48,061 bases of DNA from Fimbriiglobus sp. (lineage in GTDB: Bacteria > Planctomycetota > Planctomycetia > Gemmatales > Gemmataceae): the NCBI GenBank assembly GCA_025362195.1, contig JANYHV010000206.1, positions 1-48,061 of the forward strand. Direction: 5' to 3'. Both the position numbers and the translations under genes were made by a program. How positions within the stretch are numbered: position 1 is the first letter of the stretch; every line of letters starts with the position of its first letter. Shown here one piece after another: positions 1 through 8,563 of the stretch. Below the pieces are notes generated by a model. That model did no database searches. It worked only from the letters and a program-made list of their open reading frames with translations, and was not told the origin of the DNA.

Positions 1-760
1 CGTCCACGCGGGAACTGTCGATCGCCTGCTCGGGGGCGAGGTAGTCGGCCGTGCCGAGGATCGCCCGCTCGTCCCCGGTCAGCGTCAGGCCGGCCGCCCC
101 GCCGACGAGCACGATGCCCAGGTCGAGGAGCTTGCACTGGCCGTCGCGGTCGAGGAGGACGTTGGCCGGCTTCACGTCCCGGTGGACGAGGTCGGCGTCG
201 GCCGCGCACTGCAACGCGAGGGCGACCTGGTACCCGACCCGGGCCGCCCACTCGGCCGGGAACGTGCCCCCCCGGGCGACGGCCGCCTGGAGGCTCACCC
301 CGTCGATGTGCTCCATGACCAAAAACGGCGACGCGGCCTCGGCGTCCACGTCGAACACGCGGACGATGTTCGGGTGGGCGAGGGCCGCCGCCGCGCGGGC
401 TTCCCGGGCGAACCGGGCCCGGGCCGTCGGGTCGGCGGCGAACTTGGCCCCGAGGACCTTCACCGCCACGACCCGGCCGGTGACCGCGTGCTCGGCCAGG
501 AAGACCTGGCCCATGCCCCCGCGGCCGAGGCGGTCGAGGAGCCGGTACGGGCCGACGTGGAACCCCCGCCACCGGCCCTGGGCCAGTTGCGCCGCCTGAA
601 ACCGGGTGAACGTGCCGTCCCCGACCAGGAAGTCCAGCAGCGCGGCCGGCGGCCCGGCGTCGGCGTGCGACGCCAGCGCCGCCCGGAGGCGCGGCTCCGC
701 GACGAGCCGGCTCGCGCGGATCACCTTGACCATGTCCAGGAGTGTGGCGGGCTTCGGCAT
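1..760 (-). CDS. Serine/threonine protein kinase, N-terminal part (partial)
   Basis: This gene is not in the ORF track because it runs off the left edge. I translated the minus strand from ATG at 760, which gives 253 uninterrupted codons. An N-terminal segment of about 65 residues, typical of planctomycete kinases, precedes a protein kinase domain. Visible motifs are a glycine-rich loop (LGRGGMGQVFLAE), the ATP-anchoring lysine in VAVKVL, the catalytic loop HRDVKPANVLLD (His at residue 193), DLG in place of DFG, and GTADYLAPEQ in the activation segment. It should phosphorylate Ser/Thr of unknown targets in the cytoplasm. The rest of the kinase domain and any C-terminal sensor or membrane domain lie outside the window. 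It is divergent from the TadE gene at 980, so the 761-979 gap should hold both promoters. Kinase identity is very sure; the exact start is fairly sure. Confidence 0.93.
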   Translation of the reverse strand, partial: MPKPATLLDMVKVIRASRLVAEPRLRAALASHADAGPPAALLDFLVGDGTFTRFQAAQLAQGRWRGFHVGPYRLLDRLGRGGMGQVFLAEHAVTGRVVAVKVLGAKFAADPTARARFAREARAAAALAHPNIVRVFDVDAEAASPFLVMEHIDGVSLQAAVARGGTFPAEWAARVGYQVALALQCAADADLVHRDVKPANVLLDRDGQCKLLDLGIVLVGGAAGLTLTGDERAILGTADYLAPEQAIDSSRVD

Positions 761-979
761 GGTCGCCGGACGTACTCGGGGACGGACGGCCGCGGAGTGC
801 GGCGTTGGGAGAGGGTAGTACAGGTTGCGGGTTGACGGGGGCGGTGTCGGAATATCCGCCGCGAATTCCCGAAATCCCCGGCCGCGCGGCGAAACCGCGA
901 ACGGCGTGTCCTACGGTTCGGTAAGCCGGGGTCCGCCCCGGGGACTCCGCCGCCGTCACCCGCACGCTCCAGGGCTGCC

Positions 980-1546
980 ATGATCCGCTCGACCCTCCGG
1001 CCGACCCCCGCGACCCGCCCGGCCGCCGCGTCGGTCGAATTCGCCTTCTGCTTCATTTGGTTCCTGGTCCCGATGATGGTCGGCATCTGGGAGGTCGGCC
1101 GGGCCGTGCAGGTCCAGCAGATGGTGGCGACCGCCGCCCGGGAGGGTGCCCGGCTCGCGTCCCAGGGCCGCACGATCACCAGCGCCGGGGTCCAGACGGA
1201 CATCCGGGCGAGCATCCTGCCGGCCGCGAACACGACCTTCAAGCCGAACGTCAAGGCCGCCGTTATGCAGTCCCTGGCCGGGTCCGGGCTGTCCGGGTTG
1301 ACGTGGGCCGACGTGACCGTGAACTTCGCCTTCACCGACGGGAACATGGGCAACACCGACCCGTACCAGGGGACCAAGAACCAGTCGTTCAAGGTCGAGG
1401 TGATCGTCCAGTACAACGCCAAGGTCCGCATCGTCGAGTCGGGGTTGGCCGGGTTCGTCGGCGTGACCACGCTCCGCAGCACGACCCAGTGGCAGATGCT
1501 CATGGACGACCCGTTCACCGTCAACCCGAACGTCCCGGCCTGGTGA
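980..1546 (+). CDS. TadE-like pseudopilin-type membrane protein
   Basis: This 188-residue protein has the layout of the TadE/TadG family of Flp-pilus minor pseudopilins. A short basic N-terminus leads to AAASVEFAF (Glu at residue 20) and one transmembrane helix at about residues 21-41, ending in WEVGRAVQVQQMV. A periplasmic or extracellular domain follows. In the Tad system the segment before the conserved Glu is removed by a prepilin-type peptidase, and the products help build or anchor adhesive structures. It starts a three-gene run with the TadE and TadG-like genes downstream (gap of 48 bp to the next). No tadA ATPase, secretin or prepilin peptidase lies in the window, so the export machinery must be elsewhere. 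Family assignment is confident; function in this organism is inferred. Confidence 0.85.
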   Translation: MIRSTLRPTPATRPAAASVEFAFCFIWFLVPMMVGIWEVGRAVQVQQMVATAAREGARLASQGRTITSAGVQTDIRASILPAANTTFKPNVKAAVMQSLAGSGLSGLTWADVTVNFAFTDGNMGNTDPYQGTKNQSFKVEVIVQYNAKVRIVESGLAGFVGVTTLRSTTQWQMLMDDPFTVNPNVPAW

Positions 1547-1594
1547 CCGCCCCCGCTCCCGCCCGCCGCCCCCGACCCCTGTGGAGTTCCCCCG

Positions 1595-2182
1595 ATGCGC
1601 CTCGTCCGCCCTGCCAGATCTGCCCCGGCTTCGCCCGTTCGGGCGCTCCCCCGGACCCGCCGCCGGGGCGCGGCGGTCGTCGAGATGGCCTTCGTCCTGC
1701 CGATCTTCCTGATGTTCCTGTTCGGCATCTTCGAGTACGCGCGGTTCTTGATGATGACCCAGGTGCTGCACAACGCGGCCCGGGACGCGGCCCGGTGGGC
1801 CGTCGTCCGGAGTACCGCCCCGGAAGCGTTGATTTTCACGGTGGACACCGGCCCGCGGCTGGCGTTCGAGGCCCCCGTCGATCCCGCCCGGCCGATGTAC
1901 ACCGTGCCGTTCATCGAGGCCCGGCTGTACTCGCAGACCGTCGGCATCGAGCGGAACCTGACGAACATGAGCGTCCGCGTGTACGTGACCGACCCGACGA
2001 CACTGTACAGCGACCCGCCCGTGATCAAGCCGAAGCTGAACACGACCGGGTGGAACCAGGGCGCGTTCTCGGAGCGGTTGGCGGTCCAGGTCGTGGGCAA
2101 GTACTCGATGTTCACGCCGGGCATCCTGCTTTTCGGCACGACGAACGTGAACATCATCGCCATGATGGGCATCGAAAGTTAA
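1595..2182 (+). CDS. TadE-like pseudopilin-type membrane protein
   Basis: This is a second TadE-family protein of 195 residues. A longer basic N-terminal stretch, rich in Arg and Pro, precedes RRGAAVVEMAFVLPIFLMF, the classic TadE signature with its conserved Glu and single transmembrane helix. Next comes FEYARFLMMTQVLHNAARDAARWAV, which matches the amphipathic region after the helix in this family. The rest is a beta-rich extracytoplasmic domain with no recognisable motif. The gene lies 48 bp after the first TadE gene and 52 bp before the TadG-like gene, all on the plus strand, so the three are probably co-transcribed. The ATG at 1595 gives the usual family N-terminus. I see no sign of decay. 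Confidence 0.86.
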   Translation: MRLVRPARSAPASPVRALPRTRRRGAAVVEMAFVLPIFLMFLFGIFEYARFLMMTQVLHNAARDAARWAVVRSTAPEALIFTVDTGPRLAFEAPVDPARPMYTVPFIEARLYSQTVGIERNLTNMSVRVYVTDPTTLYSDPPVIKPKLNTTGWNQGAFSERLAVQVVGKYSMFTPGILLFGTTNVNIIAMMGIES

Positions 2183-2234
2183 CCCCGCCGAGTCCGCCCT
2201 CCTTCTTCGTTACTTCCCGGGAGAGTCTTTCCCC

Positions 2235-5200
2235 ATGCGAACCCTGCCCCCCCCGCCCGCCCGCCGGGGCACCATCCTGCCCATGGTGGCGATGCTCCTG
2301 CCGTGCCTGTGCGCGATGACCGCGCTGGCCCTCGACTTGGGCCTGTTGGCCGTCTCCCGGACGACGTGTCAGAGCGCCGCGGACGCCGCCGCCCTCGTCG
2401 GCACGCGGACCCTGGACAACAAGCCGACGAGTATCAACAGCAACCAAGCCGCGGCCGCGGCCGCCGCGAACGCCGTCGTCGGCCTGGGCAATTTGGCCCA
2501 GAACGCGACCGTCCCGAACACGACGACCGTGCAGTTCGGCTTCTACAAGTACTACGACAGCACGACGACCCCGGCGTACAACCCGGCGCAGTTCAGCGTC
2601 GAGCAGTGGTACCCGGCGGCGTCCGCGCTGCCGGCCGGCGAGCGGTCCTGGACGGCCACCAAGGTGACCGTCACGGCCAACCAGGTCAGCCTGTTCAGCT
2701 ACGCCATGGGCGTGGCCAACTTGAAGAGCTACGCCGAGGCCGTCGCCGTGTTCCGCCCGCGGGACATCGCCATGACCCTGGACATGACCGGGTCGATGAA
2801 GTACGGGTGCATGGTCAAGGGCAACGAGAGCTACATGAGCTGCGACCCCCTGTACCCGCAGGCCGCCCACTGGTCCCGGTACCCCGGGTACCCGGCGAAC
2901 AACCCGAGTAACGGCACCAACGGCGCGACCCTGGCGAACCGGCACAACCCGTTCTTCACGACGGCGAACTACAACTTCGGCCAGGTGTACGCCCCGAACA
3001 ACTTCACCGTCAACAACGCCGGCGGCCCCCCGGCCGTCAAGGACTTCTACTACGACCCGGGTAACGTCGCCAGCCCGGCCAACCCCCTGACGACGCCGAA
3101 CGTCGCCAGCCTGCTCCCGGCCTTCCACCACTGGGACCCGACCCTGAGCAGCGTCAACTCGCCCGACACGTACATCGCGTCCAGCTACGGGTACTCGAAC
3201 TGGAGCGCGAACACGTCCGCGACGACGGCCAACACGTACAGCGTCTACCCGACGCCCGAGTTCTTCAAGGACCAGACCGATCCGCAAATGATCGGCGACC
3301 GGTACGCGCGGAAGCGCGGAGCGGAGCGGGTCACGACGCCCGACCCCGGCACCTGGGACCCGACGGCGGCCAACGGCGCGGCGTACACGCTGGCCGAGTA
3401 CCTCGGGTGGGCCAACCGGTACACCGGCGGCACGGTCGCCACGGCCACCAGTAACACCACCGGCTTCGGCCCGCCCGGCACGGCCAAGGGCCGGACGGAC
3501 GCCCCAGCCCTGACGACCAATACGAGTCTCGGCCGGTTAATCATCGCCCCGACGTACGCCGCCGATTGGAGCAACTTCCGCGACGCCACGTGGGAGCAGT
3601 ACGGGTACGACCTCGACGTGAACGCGTACGTCACCAACCGCCCGGCGGTCTGGGACCCTCGGACCGACCCGGTCACCCTGCCCCCCGCGGCGCGGGCCGT
3701 CACCGCCGGCCGGTTCAAGGGGTACACGATGGGGCCGGGCTACTGGGGCAAGAGCTTCTTCATGTGGCCGCCCGACCCGCGAACCCCGGCCGGCACGGCG
3801 GGAACGGCGGGCTACGTCCACGGGGACTGGCGGCGGCGCTTCTTCTTCAAGACCGACGCCGCGGCAAACGCCGCCATCGGCGCGAGCCAACTCGACCCGG
3901 CCATCGACAACGACCCGACTAACGGTGCCGCCGTGGACAACATTAACAAAGTCGTATTCCGCAACGGCACCGGCGCGACGCTGTTGCTGCCCGGCGCGAA
4001 CCAAATCAACTACCGGGCCGTGCTGGCGTGGATCAAGCAGCCGCCGATGTGCCTGCCGCCCAACCTGCGGGCTGGCCGCGTCGTCTACTACACGTCCGTC
4101 CCGGACGACGTGAACGTCACCGGTGTCTCGGACGTGGACAAGGACAAGGCCTTCTGGAAGACGTACATCGACTACGTCCTGAGCGACGATAACGTGTGCG
4201 CTTACGAAAACCGGGGCTGGCCCGAAGGCGGCACGCCGAACATCTTCCAGAACGCGATGGGCCAGTACGACATCGACGGGGTCGGCCTCACGCCCGCCGA
4301 CCAGGTCCCGTACATGAACTACATGGACAACCCGAGCCGGCCGCGGGCCAACTTCTGGTTCGGCCCGATCACCATGATGTCCATGATGAACGACTACAAC
4401 TCGTGGGCCGGGACGACCCACGAGACGCAGACGTGGCAGCTCAAGGCCGGGGTCAACTCGGTTCTCGACGACATCCGGAACAACCACCCGAACGACAACG
4501 TCGGCCTGAGCTACTTCTGCACCGGCCAGTACGGGGAAATCGCGGTCGCGTGCAGCCAGGACTTCGACCTGCTCAAGGCGTCGCTGTTCTACCCCAAGCC
4601 GCTCGTCGAGAGCGGCGAGGTCTGGACGAACACGGCCAAGGAGTTCCGCGCCTTCGACACGAACATGAACTGGCAGGGGTACGGCCTGGTGCAGAACGCC
4701 CAGAACGGCACCGACCCGAACACGGGCATGGCGACGTGCTTCAACATCCTGTCCCCGAGTACGACCGCGACCCCGACCCGGCCGCTCCTGCCGCCGGCCC
4801 CGTACGGGAACGCCGCTTCGCCCCGCCGCGGCCGCCGCGGGGCGTCCAAGATCGTCATGTTCGAGACCGACGGCGTGCCGAACGCGACGAGTACCACGGC
4901 CTACCAGACCCAGGGGTACAACTCGTACTACACCGTCAACGTCGGGGCTACGGCCACCGGCCAGGCGTGGACCTCGGCCGCCCCGCCGGCCCTGGCGATC
5001 GTCGATCAGATTCGCGCGCCGCTCGCCTCGACGACGGCCGGGAACAGCGGCCTCTCGACGGCCAGCAGCCCGGCCCGGGTCTACTCCATCGGCTTCGGCG
5101 ACCTGTTCGGCGTGGTCCCGGCCCCGTCGGCCGCGACCAACGCCCGGACCTTCCTACTCCAGGTCCAACAGCGCGGCGGCACCTCGGCCGCGGGCGACGC

Positions 5201-5315
5201 CGCCATCCCGCCGTACCAGATCATCACCGGGCCGTACCAGACCCGCATCGACTCGCTCAAGACGGCCTTCGAGCGCATCCTGCAGAGCGGCGTCCAGGTC
5301 ACGCTCATCCAGTAA
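2235..5315 (+). CDS. TadG-like protein with an interrupted von Willebrand A domain
   Basis: This 1026-residue protein begins with RRGTILPMVAMLLPCLCAM and one transmembrane helix (about residues 14-36), followed by TTCQSAADAAALVGTRTL, the hallmark of TadG-like proteins. A von Willebrand A fold starts near residue 176 with DIAMTLDMTGSM, a MIDAS-like metal site (DxTGSM). The next A-domain elements, LKAGVNSVLDDI and NVGLSYF, appear only around residue 735. KIVMFETDGVPN lies near 873, and a typical A-domain end (LKTAFERIL) closes the protein. Some 540 residues rich in Tyr, Asn, Pro and Trp are thus inserted into the fold. The protein is probably anchored in the membrane and exposed outside, in adhesion or pilus-related assembly with the two upstream TadE proteins. 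A strong terminator follows directly. Confidence 0.85.
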   Translation: MRTLPPPPARRGTILPMVAMLLPCLCAMTALALDLGLLAVSRTTCQSAADAAALVGTRTLDNKPTSINSNQAAAAAAANAVVGLGNLAQNATVPNTTTVQFGFYKYYDSTTTPAYNPAQFSVEQWYPAASALPAGERSWTATKVTVTANQVSLFSYAMGVANLKSYAEAVAVFRPRDIAMTLDMTGSMKYGCMVKGNESYMSCDPLYPQAAHWSRYPGYPANNPSNGTNGATLANRHNPFFTTANYNFGQVYAPNNFTVNNAGGPPAVKDFYYDPGNVASPANPLTTPNVASLLPAFHHWDPTLSSVNSPDTYIASSYGYSNWSANTSATTANTYSVYPTPEFFKDQTDPQMIGDRYARKRGAERVTTPDPGTWDPTAANGAAYTLAEYLGWANRYTGGTVATATSNTTGFGPPGTAKGRTDAPALTTNTSLGRLIIAPTYAADWSNFRDATWEQYGYDLDVNAYVTNRPAVWDPRTDPVTLPPAARAVTAGRFKGYTMGPGYWGKSFFMWPPDPRTPAGTAGTAGYVHGDWRRRFFFKTDAAANAAIGASQLDPAIDNDPTNGAAVDNINKVVFRNGTGATLLLPGANQINYRAVLAWIKQPPMCLPPNLRAGRVVYYTSVPDDVNVTGVSDVDKDKAFWKTYIDYVLSDDNVCAYENRGWPEGGTPNIFQNAMGQYDIDGVGLTPADQVPYMNYMDNPSRPRANFWFGPITMMSMMNDYNSWAGTTHETQTWQLKAGVNSVLDDIRNNHPNDNVGLSYFCTGQYGEIAVACSQDFDLLKASLFYPKPLVESGEVWTNTAKEFRAFDTNMNWQGYGLVQNAQNGTDPNTGMATCFNILSPSTTATPTRPLLPPAPYGNAASPRRGRRGASKIVMFETDGVPNATSTTAYQTQGYNSYYTVNVGATATGQAWTSAAPPALAIVDQIRAPLASTTAGNSGLSTASSPARVYSIGFGDLFGVVPAPSAATNARTFLLQVQQRGGTSAAGDAAIPPYQIITGPYQTRIDSLKTAFERILQSGVQVTLIQ

Positions 5316-5337
5316 CCCCTCGCCGACGGCGAGTTCG

Positions 5338-5394
5338 GCCGGCCGGCGCGACCCTCCCCCTGAAAGCGGGCGGGTCGCGCCGGCCGGCTTTTTT
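5338..5394 (+). terminator. Strong intrinsic terminator after the TadE/TadG operon
   Basis: A perfect 17-bp inverted repeat (left arm 5338-5354, right arm 5372-5388) ends in a run of six T at 5389-5394. It begins 22 bp after the TadG-like stop codon. This is a textbook Rho-independent terminator and separates the Tad operon from the ABC transporter genes. Confidence 0.92.
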
Positions 5395-5481
5395 CGCCGG
5401 CCGCGGCGGCGTTCGTGTCCTAAAGATTCCTGCGCGGCCGCAACGGCGTTCGCCGCGCTTAACACTCGCCAGGGGCAGCCC

Positions 5482-6240
5482 GTGACTAGCGCCGCGACGT
5501 TCGACAACGTCGAGAAGACGTACAAGACGGGGCTGTTCGGCCGCGGCGGGGTGCCGGCCGTCCGCGGCGTGTCCCTGGACGTGCCGGCCGGCAGCGTGTT
5601 CGGCCTGCTCGGCCCGAACCGCGCCGGCAAGACGACGCTCATCAAGATGCTCCTGTCGCTGGCCGGGCCGACGGCCGGCCGCGTCACCCGCCTCGGCGAG
5701 CCGGTGGCCCGCCGGGGCACCCTGGCCCGCGTCGGGTACATGCACGAGAACCACGCCTTCCCGCGCTACCTGAGCGCCCGCGAGGTGCTGCACTTTTACG
5801 GCGGGCTGTCCGGGGTGCCGTCGGCCGACCTGCCCGGCCGCGCCGCCAAGCTCCTCGACCGCGTCGGCCTGACCGACCGCGACCGCGAGCCGATCCAGCG
5901 GTTCAGCAAGGGCATGGTCCAGCGGCTCGGCCTGGCCCAAGCCCTGATGAACGACCCCGACCTGCTCATCCTCGACGAGCCGACCGAGGGCCTCGACCTG
6001 GCCGGCCGGCAACTCCTGCGGGACGTGGTGGCCGAGAGCCGGGCGGCGAAGAAGACCGTCGTGCTCGTGTCGCACGTCCTCACCGAGGTCGAGGAGTTGT
6101 GCGACGAACTGGCCGTCGTCGTCGCCGGCAAGGTCGCCTACCGCGGAACCCTGACCGCCCTGATCGGGGCCGCCGGGTCGCCGCGGAAGTCGCTCGAAGC
6201 CGCGCTCCGCCCGCTCTACCTGCAAGGAGGCCGGCCGTGA
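5482..6240 (+). CDS. ABC transporter ATP-binding protein
   Basis: This 252-residue ATPase has the full ABC motif set. The Walker A is GPNRAGKTT (Arg where Gly is usual, but G-x4-GKT is kept). The signature region is FSKGMVQRLGLAQAL, Walker B is LLILDEPTEGLDL, and the switch His sits in VSHVLTEVEELCD. It belongs to the branch that pairs with ABC-2 type membrane proteins of exporters. The start is GTG at 5482 with a purine-rich aggggcag upstream. The stop TGA overlaps the GTG start of the permease (GTGA), so the two subunits are translationally coupled and should form one complex at the inner membrane. The substrate cannot be read from sequence. ATPase identity is very sure. Confidence 0.95.
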   Translation: MTSAATFDNVEKTYKTGLFGRGGVPAVRGVSLDVPAGSVFGLLGPNRAGKTTLIKMLLSLAGPTAGRVTRLGEPVARRGTLARVGYMHENHAFPRYLSAREVLHFYGGLSGVPSADLPGRAAKLLDRVGLTDRDREPIQRFSKGMVQRLGLAQALMNDPDLLILDEPTEGLDLAGRQLLRDVVAESRAAKKTVVLVSHVLTEVEELCDELAVVVAGKVAYRGTLTALIGAAGSPRKSLEAALRPLYLQGGRP

Positions 6241-7301
6241 GCCTGCCCGCCGCGATTCGCACCGTGCGCTGGATGGTCCGGGACACGTTCCGCCAGGCCG
6301 TCTCGACCAAACTCGCCTGGGTCATGCTGGCCACGACGGCCGTGTGCACGGCGTTCTGCCTGAGCGTCGGCGTGACCGGGGACGACCGCCCGGCCGGGGA
6401 CCGGGACTTCCGCGGGATCGTCACCGCGCCCGAAGCGATCCGCCTCGGGTACGAGGCCGCGGCCGCCGCCGGCCGGCCCGACATCACCCCCGTCGAGGCC
6501 GAGAAACTGGGCCGCGAGCGGGCCGCCGCCGACGGCCTGCCGGTCGCCGGCGGGCACCTGTCGCTCGGCTTCGGCGCGGTCGTCGTGCCGATCGGCCGGA
6601 CCCGGGACGACTCGGTCCGGCAACTCCTGCTGATCCTCGTCGGCCTGGTCGGGGACACGATGGGCGTGCTCCTCGCGCTCCTCTGGACCGCCGGCTTCCT
6701 GCCGACGTTCCTCGAACCCCACTCGGCCACGGTCTTACTCGCCAAGCCGGCCCCGCGCTGGGCGCTGCTCGTGGGTAAGTACGCCGGCGTCTGCCTGTTC
6801 GTCGGCCTGAACGCGGTCGTGTTCATCGGCGGCACCTGGACGGCGTTGGGCCTCAAGACGGGCGTCTGGTACGCGTCGTACTGGCTGGCCGTGCCGCTGC
6901 TCGTGCTGAATTTCGGCATCTTCTACGCCGTGTCCGCGTTCCTCGCCGTCTGGACGCGGAGTACCGTCGCCGCCGCCTTCGGCACGCTGCTCTTCTGGGT
7001 GCTGTGCTGGGCGATGAACTACACGCACCACCACCTGCTCGCGTACCCGGTCCTGGAGTTGCAAGGGTCGTCGAACCTGGCGATGGAAGTGTCGTACTGG
7101 TTCCTGCCGAAGCCGTTCGACCTGGGCGCGGTCTTCTACGACGCGATGCGGGCCGAGGGCTTCACGGCGAAGCCCGAGGAACTGCGCATCCTCCAGGAGT
7201 CCGGCCGCTTCCACCCCGAACTGTCGCTCCTGGCCAGCGGGGCCTTCGCCGCCGGCACCCTCGCCGCCGCCGCCGTCGAGTTCGAGTTGACCGACTACTA
7301 A
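6237..7301 (+). CDS. ABC transporter permease (ABC-2 type)
   Basis: The track ORF starts at 6099, inside the ATPase gene. The better start is GTG at 6237, which overlaps the ATPase stop in a GTGA junction and has AAGGAGG about 6 bp upstream. This gives 354 residues. The protein has a first hydrophobic helix after RTVRWMVRDTFRQAVSTK, a periplasmic stretch of about 110 residues, then several hydrophobic helices (for example LLLILVGLVGDTMGVLLALLW and YAGVCLFVGLNAVVFIGGTW). This layout fits ABC-2 type permeases with a large first extracytoplasmic loop. It should form the membrane half of the exporter with the preceding ATPase. The transported substrate is unknown. Confidence 0.88.
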   Translation: MSLPAAIRTVRWMVRDTFRQAVSTKLAWVMLATTAVCTAFCLSVGVTGDDRPAGDRDFRGIVTAPEAIRLGYEAAAAAGRPDITPVEAEKLGRERAAADGLPVAGGHLSLGFGAVVVPIGRTRDDSVRQLLLILVGLVGDTMGVLLALLWTAGFLPTFLEPHSATVLLAKPAPRWALLVGKYAGVCLFVGLNAVVFIGGTWTALGLKTGVWYASYWLAVPLLVLNFGIFYAVSAFLAVWTRSTVAAAFGTLLFWVLCWAMNYTHHHLLAYPVLELQGSSNLAMEVSYWFLPKPFDLGAVFYDAMRAEGFTAKPEELRILQESGRFHPELSLLASGAFAAGTLAAAAVEFELTDY

Positions 7302-7386
7302 CCCGCGTCGCGGTGCGGTTTCAACCCGCCGACGGCGAAGCGGGGCACCCGGACCACGCGGCCGCCCTCGCGGACGCCGCGGCGAG

Positions 7387-7392
7387 TACAAT
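7387..7392 (+). promoter_or_regulatory. Candidate -10 element of a leaderless promoter before the lipoate ligase
   Basis: TACAAT ends 7 bp before the ATG at 7400, so transcription would begin at or next to the start codon. There is no Shine-Dalgarno sequence before this ATG and no clear -35 box, which fits a leaderless transcript. The assignment is inference from spacing only. Confidence 0.4.
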
Positions 7393-7399
7393 TCTCCCC

Positions 7400-8542
7400 A
7401 TGCCCACCCCCCTTCACGGCCAGTGTAAGACGCCCGGCGGTAAGCTCGTGGCGGTCGAGGTCCGCGTGGCCGACGGGCGGCTCGCCGGCGTCCGCGTGCG
7501 GGGGGACTTCTTCCTGCACCCCGAGGCGGCGACGGCGGCCACCCTCGACGCCATCGCTCACGCCCTGAACGGGCAGCCGGCGGCGCTCGAAGTCGGGGCG
7601 CTGGCGGCGCACGTGCGGGCGGCGGTCGAGTTCGGCGTCGAGTTGCTCGGCACGACGCCCGAGGCGATTGCCGTCGCCGTGCGGCGGGCCGTGACCGGGG
7701 ACGCGGACGCCGACCCGGTCGCCCCGGCCGACCACATCGGGCGGTTCACGACGGCCGAAATCGCGCGGTTCACGGCCGGGTGGGCGGACTACCCGTGGCG
7801 AGTCCTGCCGGAGCGGCCGCTGAGTCCGGCGATGAACGTCGCCCTCGACGAGGTGCTGACCGACCGGCTGGCGAAGGGCCTGGTGCCGCCGACGCTGCGG
7901 TTCTGGCGGTGGTCGGACCCGGCGGTGATTATCGGGCGGACGCAGTCGGTCGCCAACGAGGTCGATCTGGACGCGGCGGCGGCCCGGGGGGTGACCGTCG
8001 TCCGGCGGATGACCGGCGGCGGGGCGATGTTCTTGCAACCCCACGGGGCGATCACGTACTCCCTGTACCTGCCCGAGGCGGCGCTCGCAGGGTTTACGAT
8101 CCGCGCGAGTTACGAGGTGTGCGAGGCGTGGGTGATCGAGAGCCTGCGGGGCCTGGGCGTGGACGCGCACCACGTCCCGATCAACGACATCGCCTGCTCC
8201 GAGGGCAAGATCGGCGGGGCGGCCCAGGCCCGCCGGGGCGGGGTCGTCCTGCACCACACGACGATGGCCTACGACATGGACCCCGGCGAAATGGTGCAAG
8301 TGTTGCGCATCGGCCGGGAGAAGCTCAAGGGCAAGGGCACGGCGAGCGCGGCCAAGAGCGTCAGCCCGCTCGTCCGGCAAACCGGCCTGAGCCGCGACGC
8401 CATCGTCGAAGGCCTGCAATCGAGCTTCGTCGCCCGCTTCGGCGGCACCGCGTCGGCCCTGACGGCCGACGAGTTGGCCGCGGCGGACGCCCTCGTCGAG
8501 AGCAAGTACGGCGCGGCCGCCTGGACCCGCGAGTTCGAGTAA
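7400..8542 (+). CDS. Lipoate-protein ligase family protein with N-terminal accessory domain
   Basis: The protein has 380 residues from ATG at 7400; the track ORF at 7004 overextends into the permease gene. Residues 1-95 contain GKLVAVEVRVADGRLAGVRVRGDFFLHPE in two parts, resembling the accessory (LplB or LplA C-terminal) domain that helps form lipoyl-AMP. Residues from about 130 form the biotin/lipoate ligase fold: SPAMNVALDEVL, VIIGRTQSVANEVD, VVRRMTGGGAMFLQPHGAITYS, and the lysine-containing GKIGGAAQARRGG. This enzyme family attaches lipoate (or octanoate) to lysines of 2-oxoacid dehydrogenase and GcvH proteins. The domain order is reversed compared with E. coli LplA, where the accessory domain is C-terminal. 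The exact substrate, lipoate or octanoyl transfer, is not decided by sequence. Confidence 0.87.
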   Translation: MPTPLHGQCKTPGGKLVAVEVRVADGRLAGVRVRGDFFLHPEAATAATLDAIAHALNGQPAALEVGALAAHVRAAVEFGVELLGTTPEAIAVAVRRAVTGDADADPVAPADHIGRFTTAEIARFTAGWADYPWRVLPERPLSPAMNVALDEVLTDRLAKGLVPPTLRFWRWSDPAVIIGRTQSVANEVDLDAAAARGVTVVRRMTGGGAMFLQPHGAITYSLYLPEAALAGFTIRASYEVCEAWVIESLRGLGVDAHHVPINDIACSEGKIGGAAQARRGGVVLHHTTMAYDMDPGEMVQVLRIGREKLKGKGTASAAKSVSPLVRQTGLSRDAIVEGLQSSFVARFGGTASALTADELAAADALVESKYGAAAWTREFE

Positions 8543-8563
8543 CCCTCCCCCGGAGTGAGTGTC

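Noticed and set aside
721-2172. 483-codon minus ORF over the TadE genes
   Set aside because: It overlaps the kinase start and both TadE genes, and its product shows no family features.
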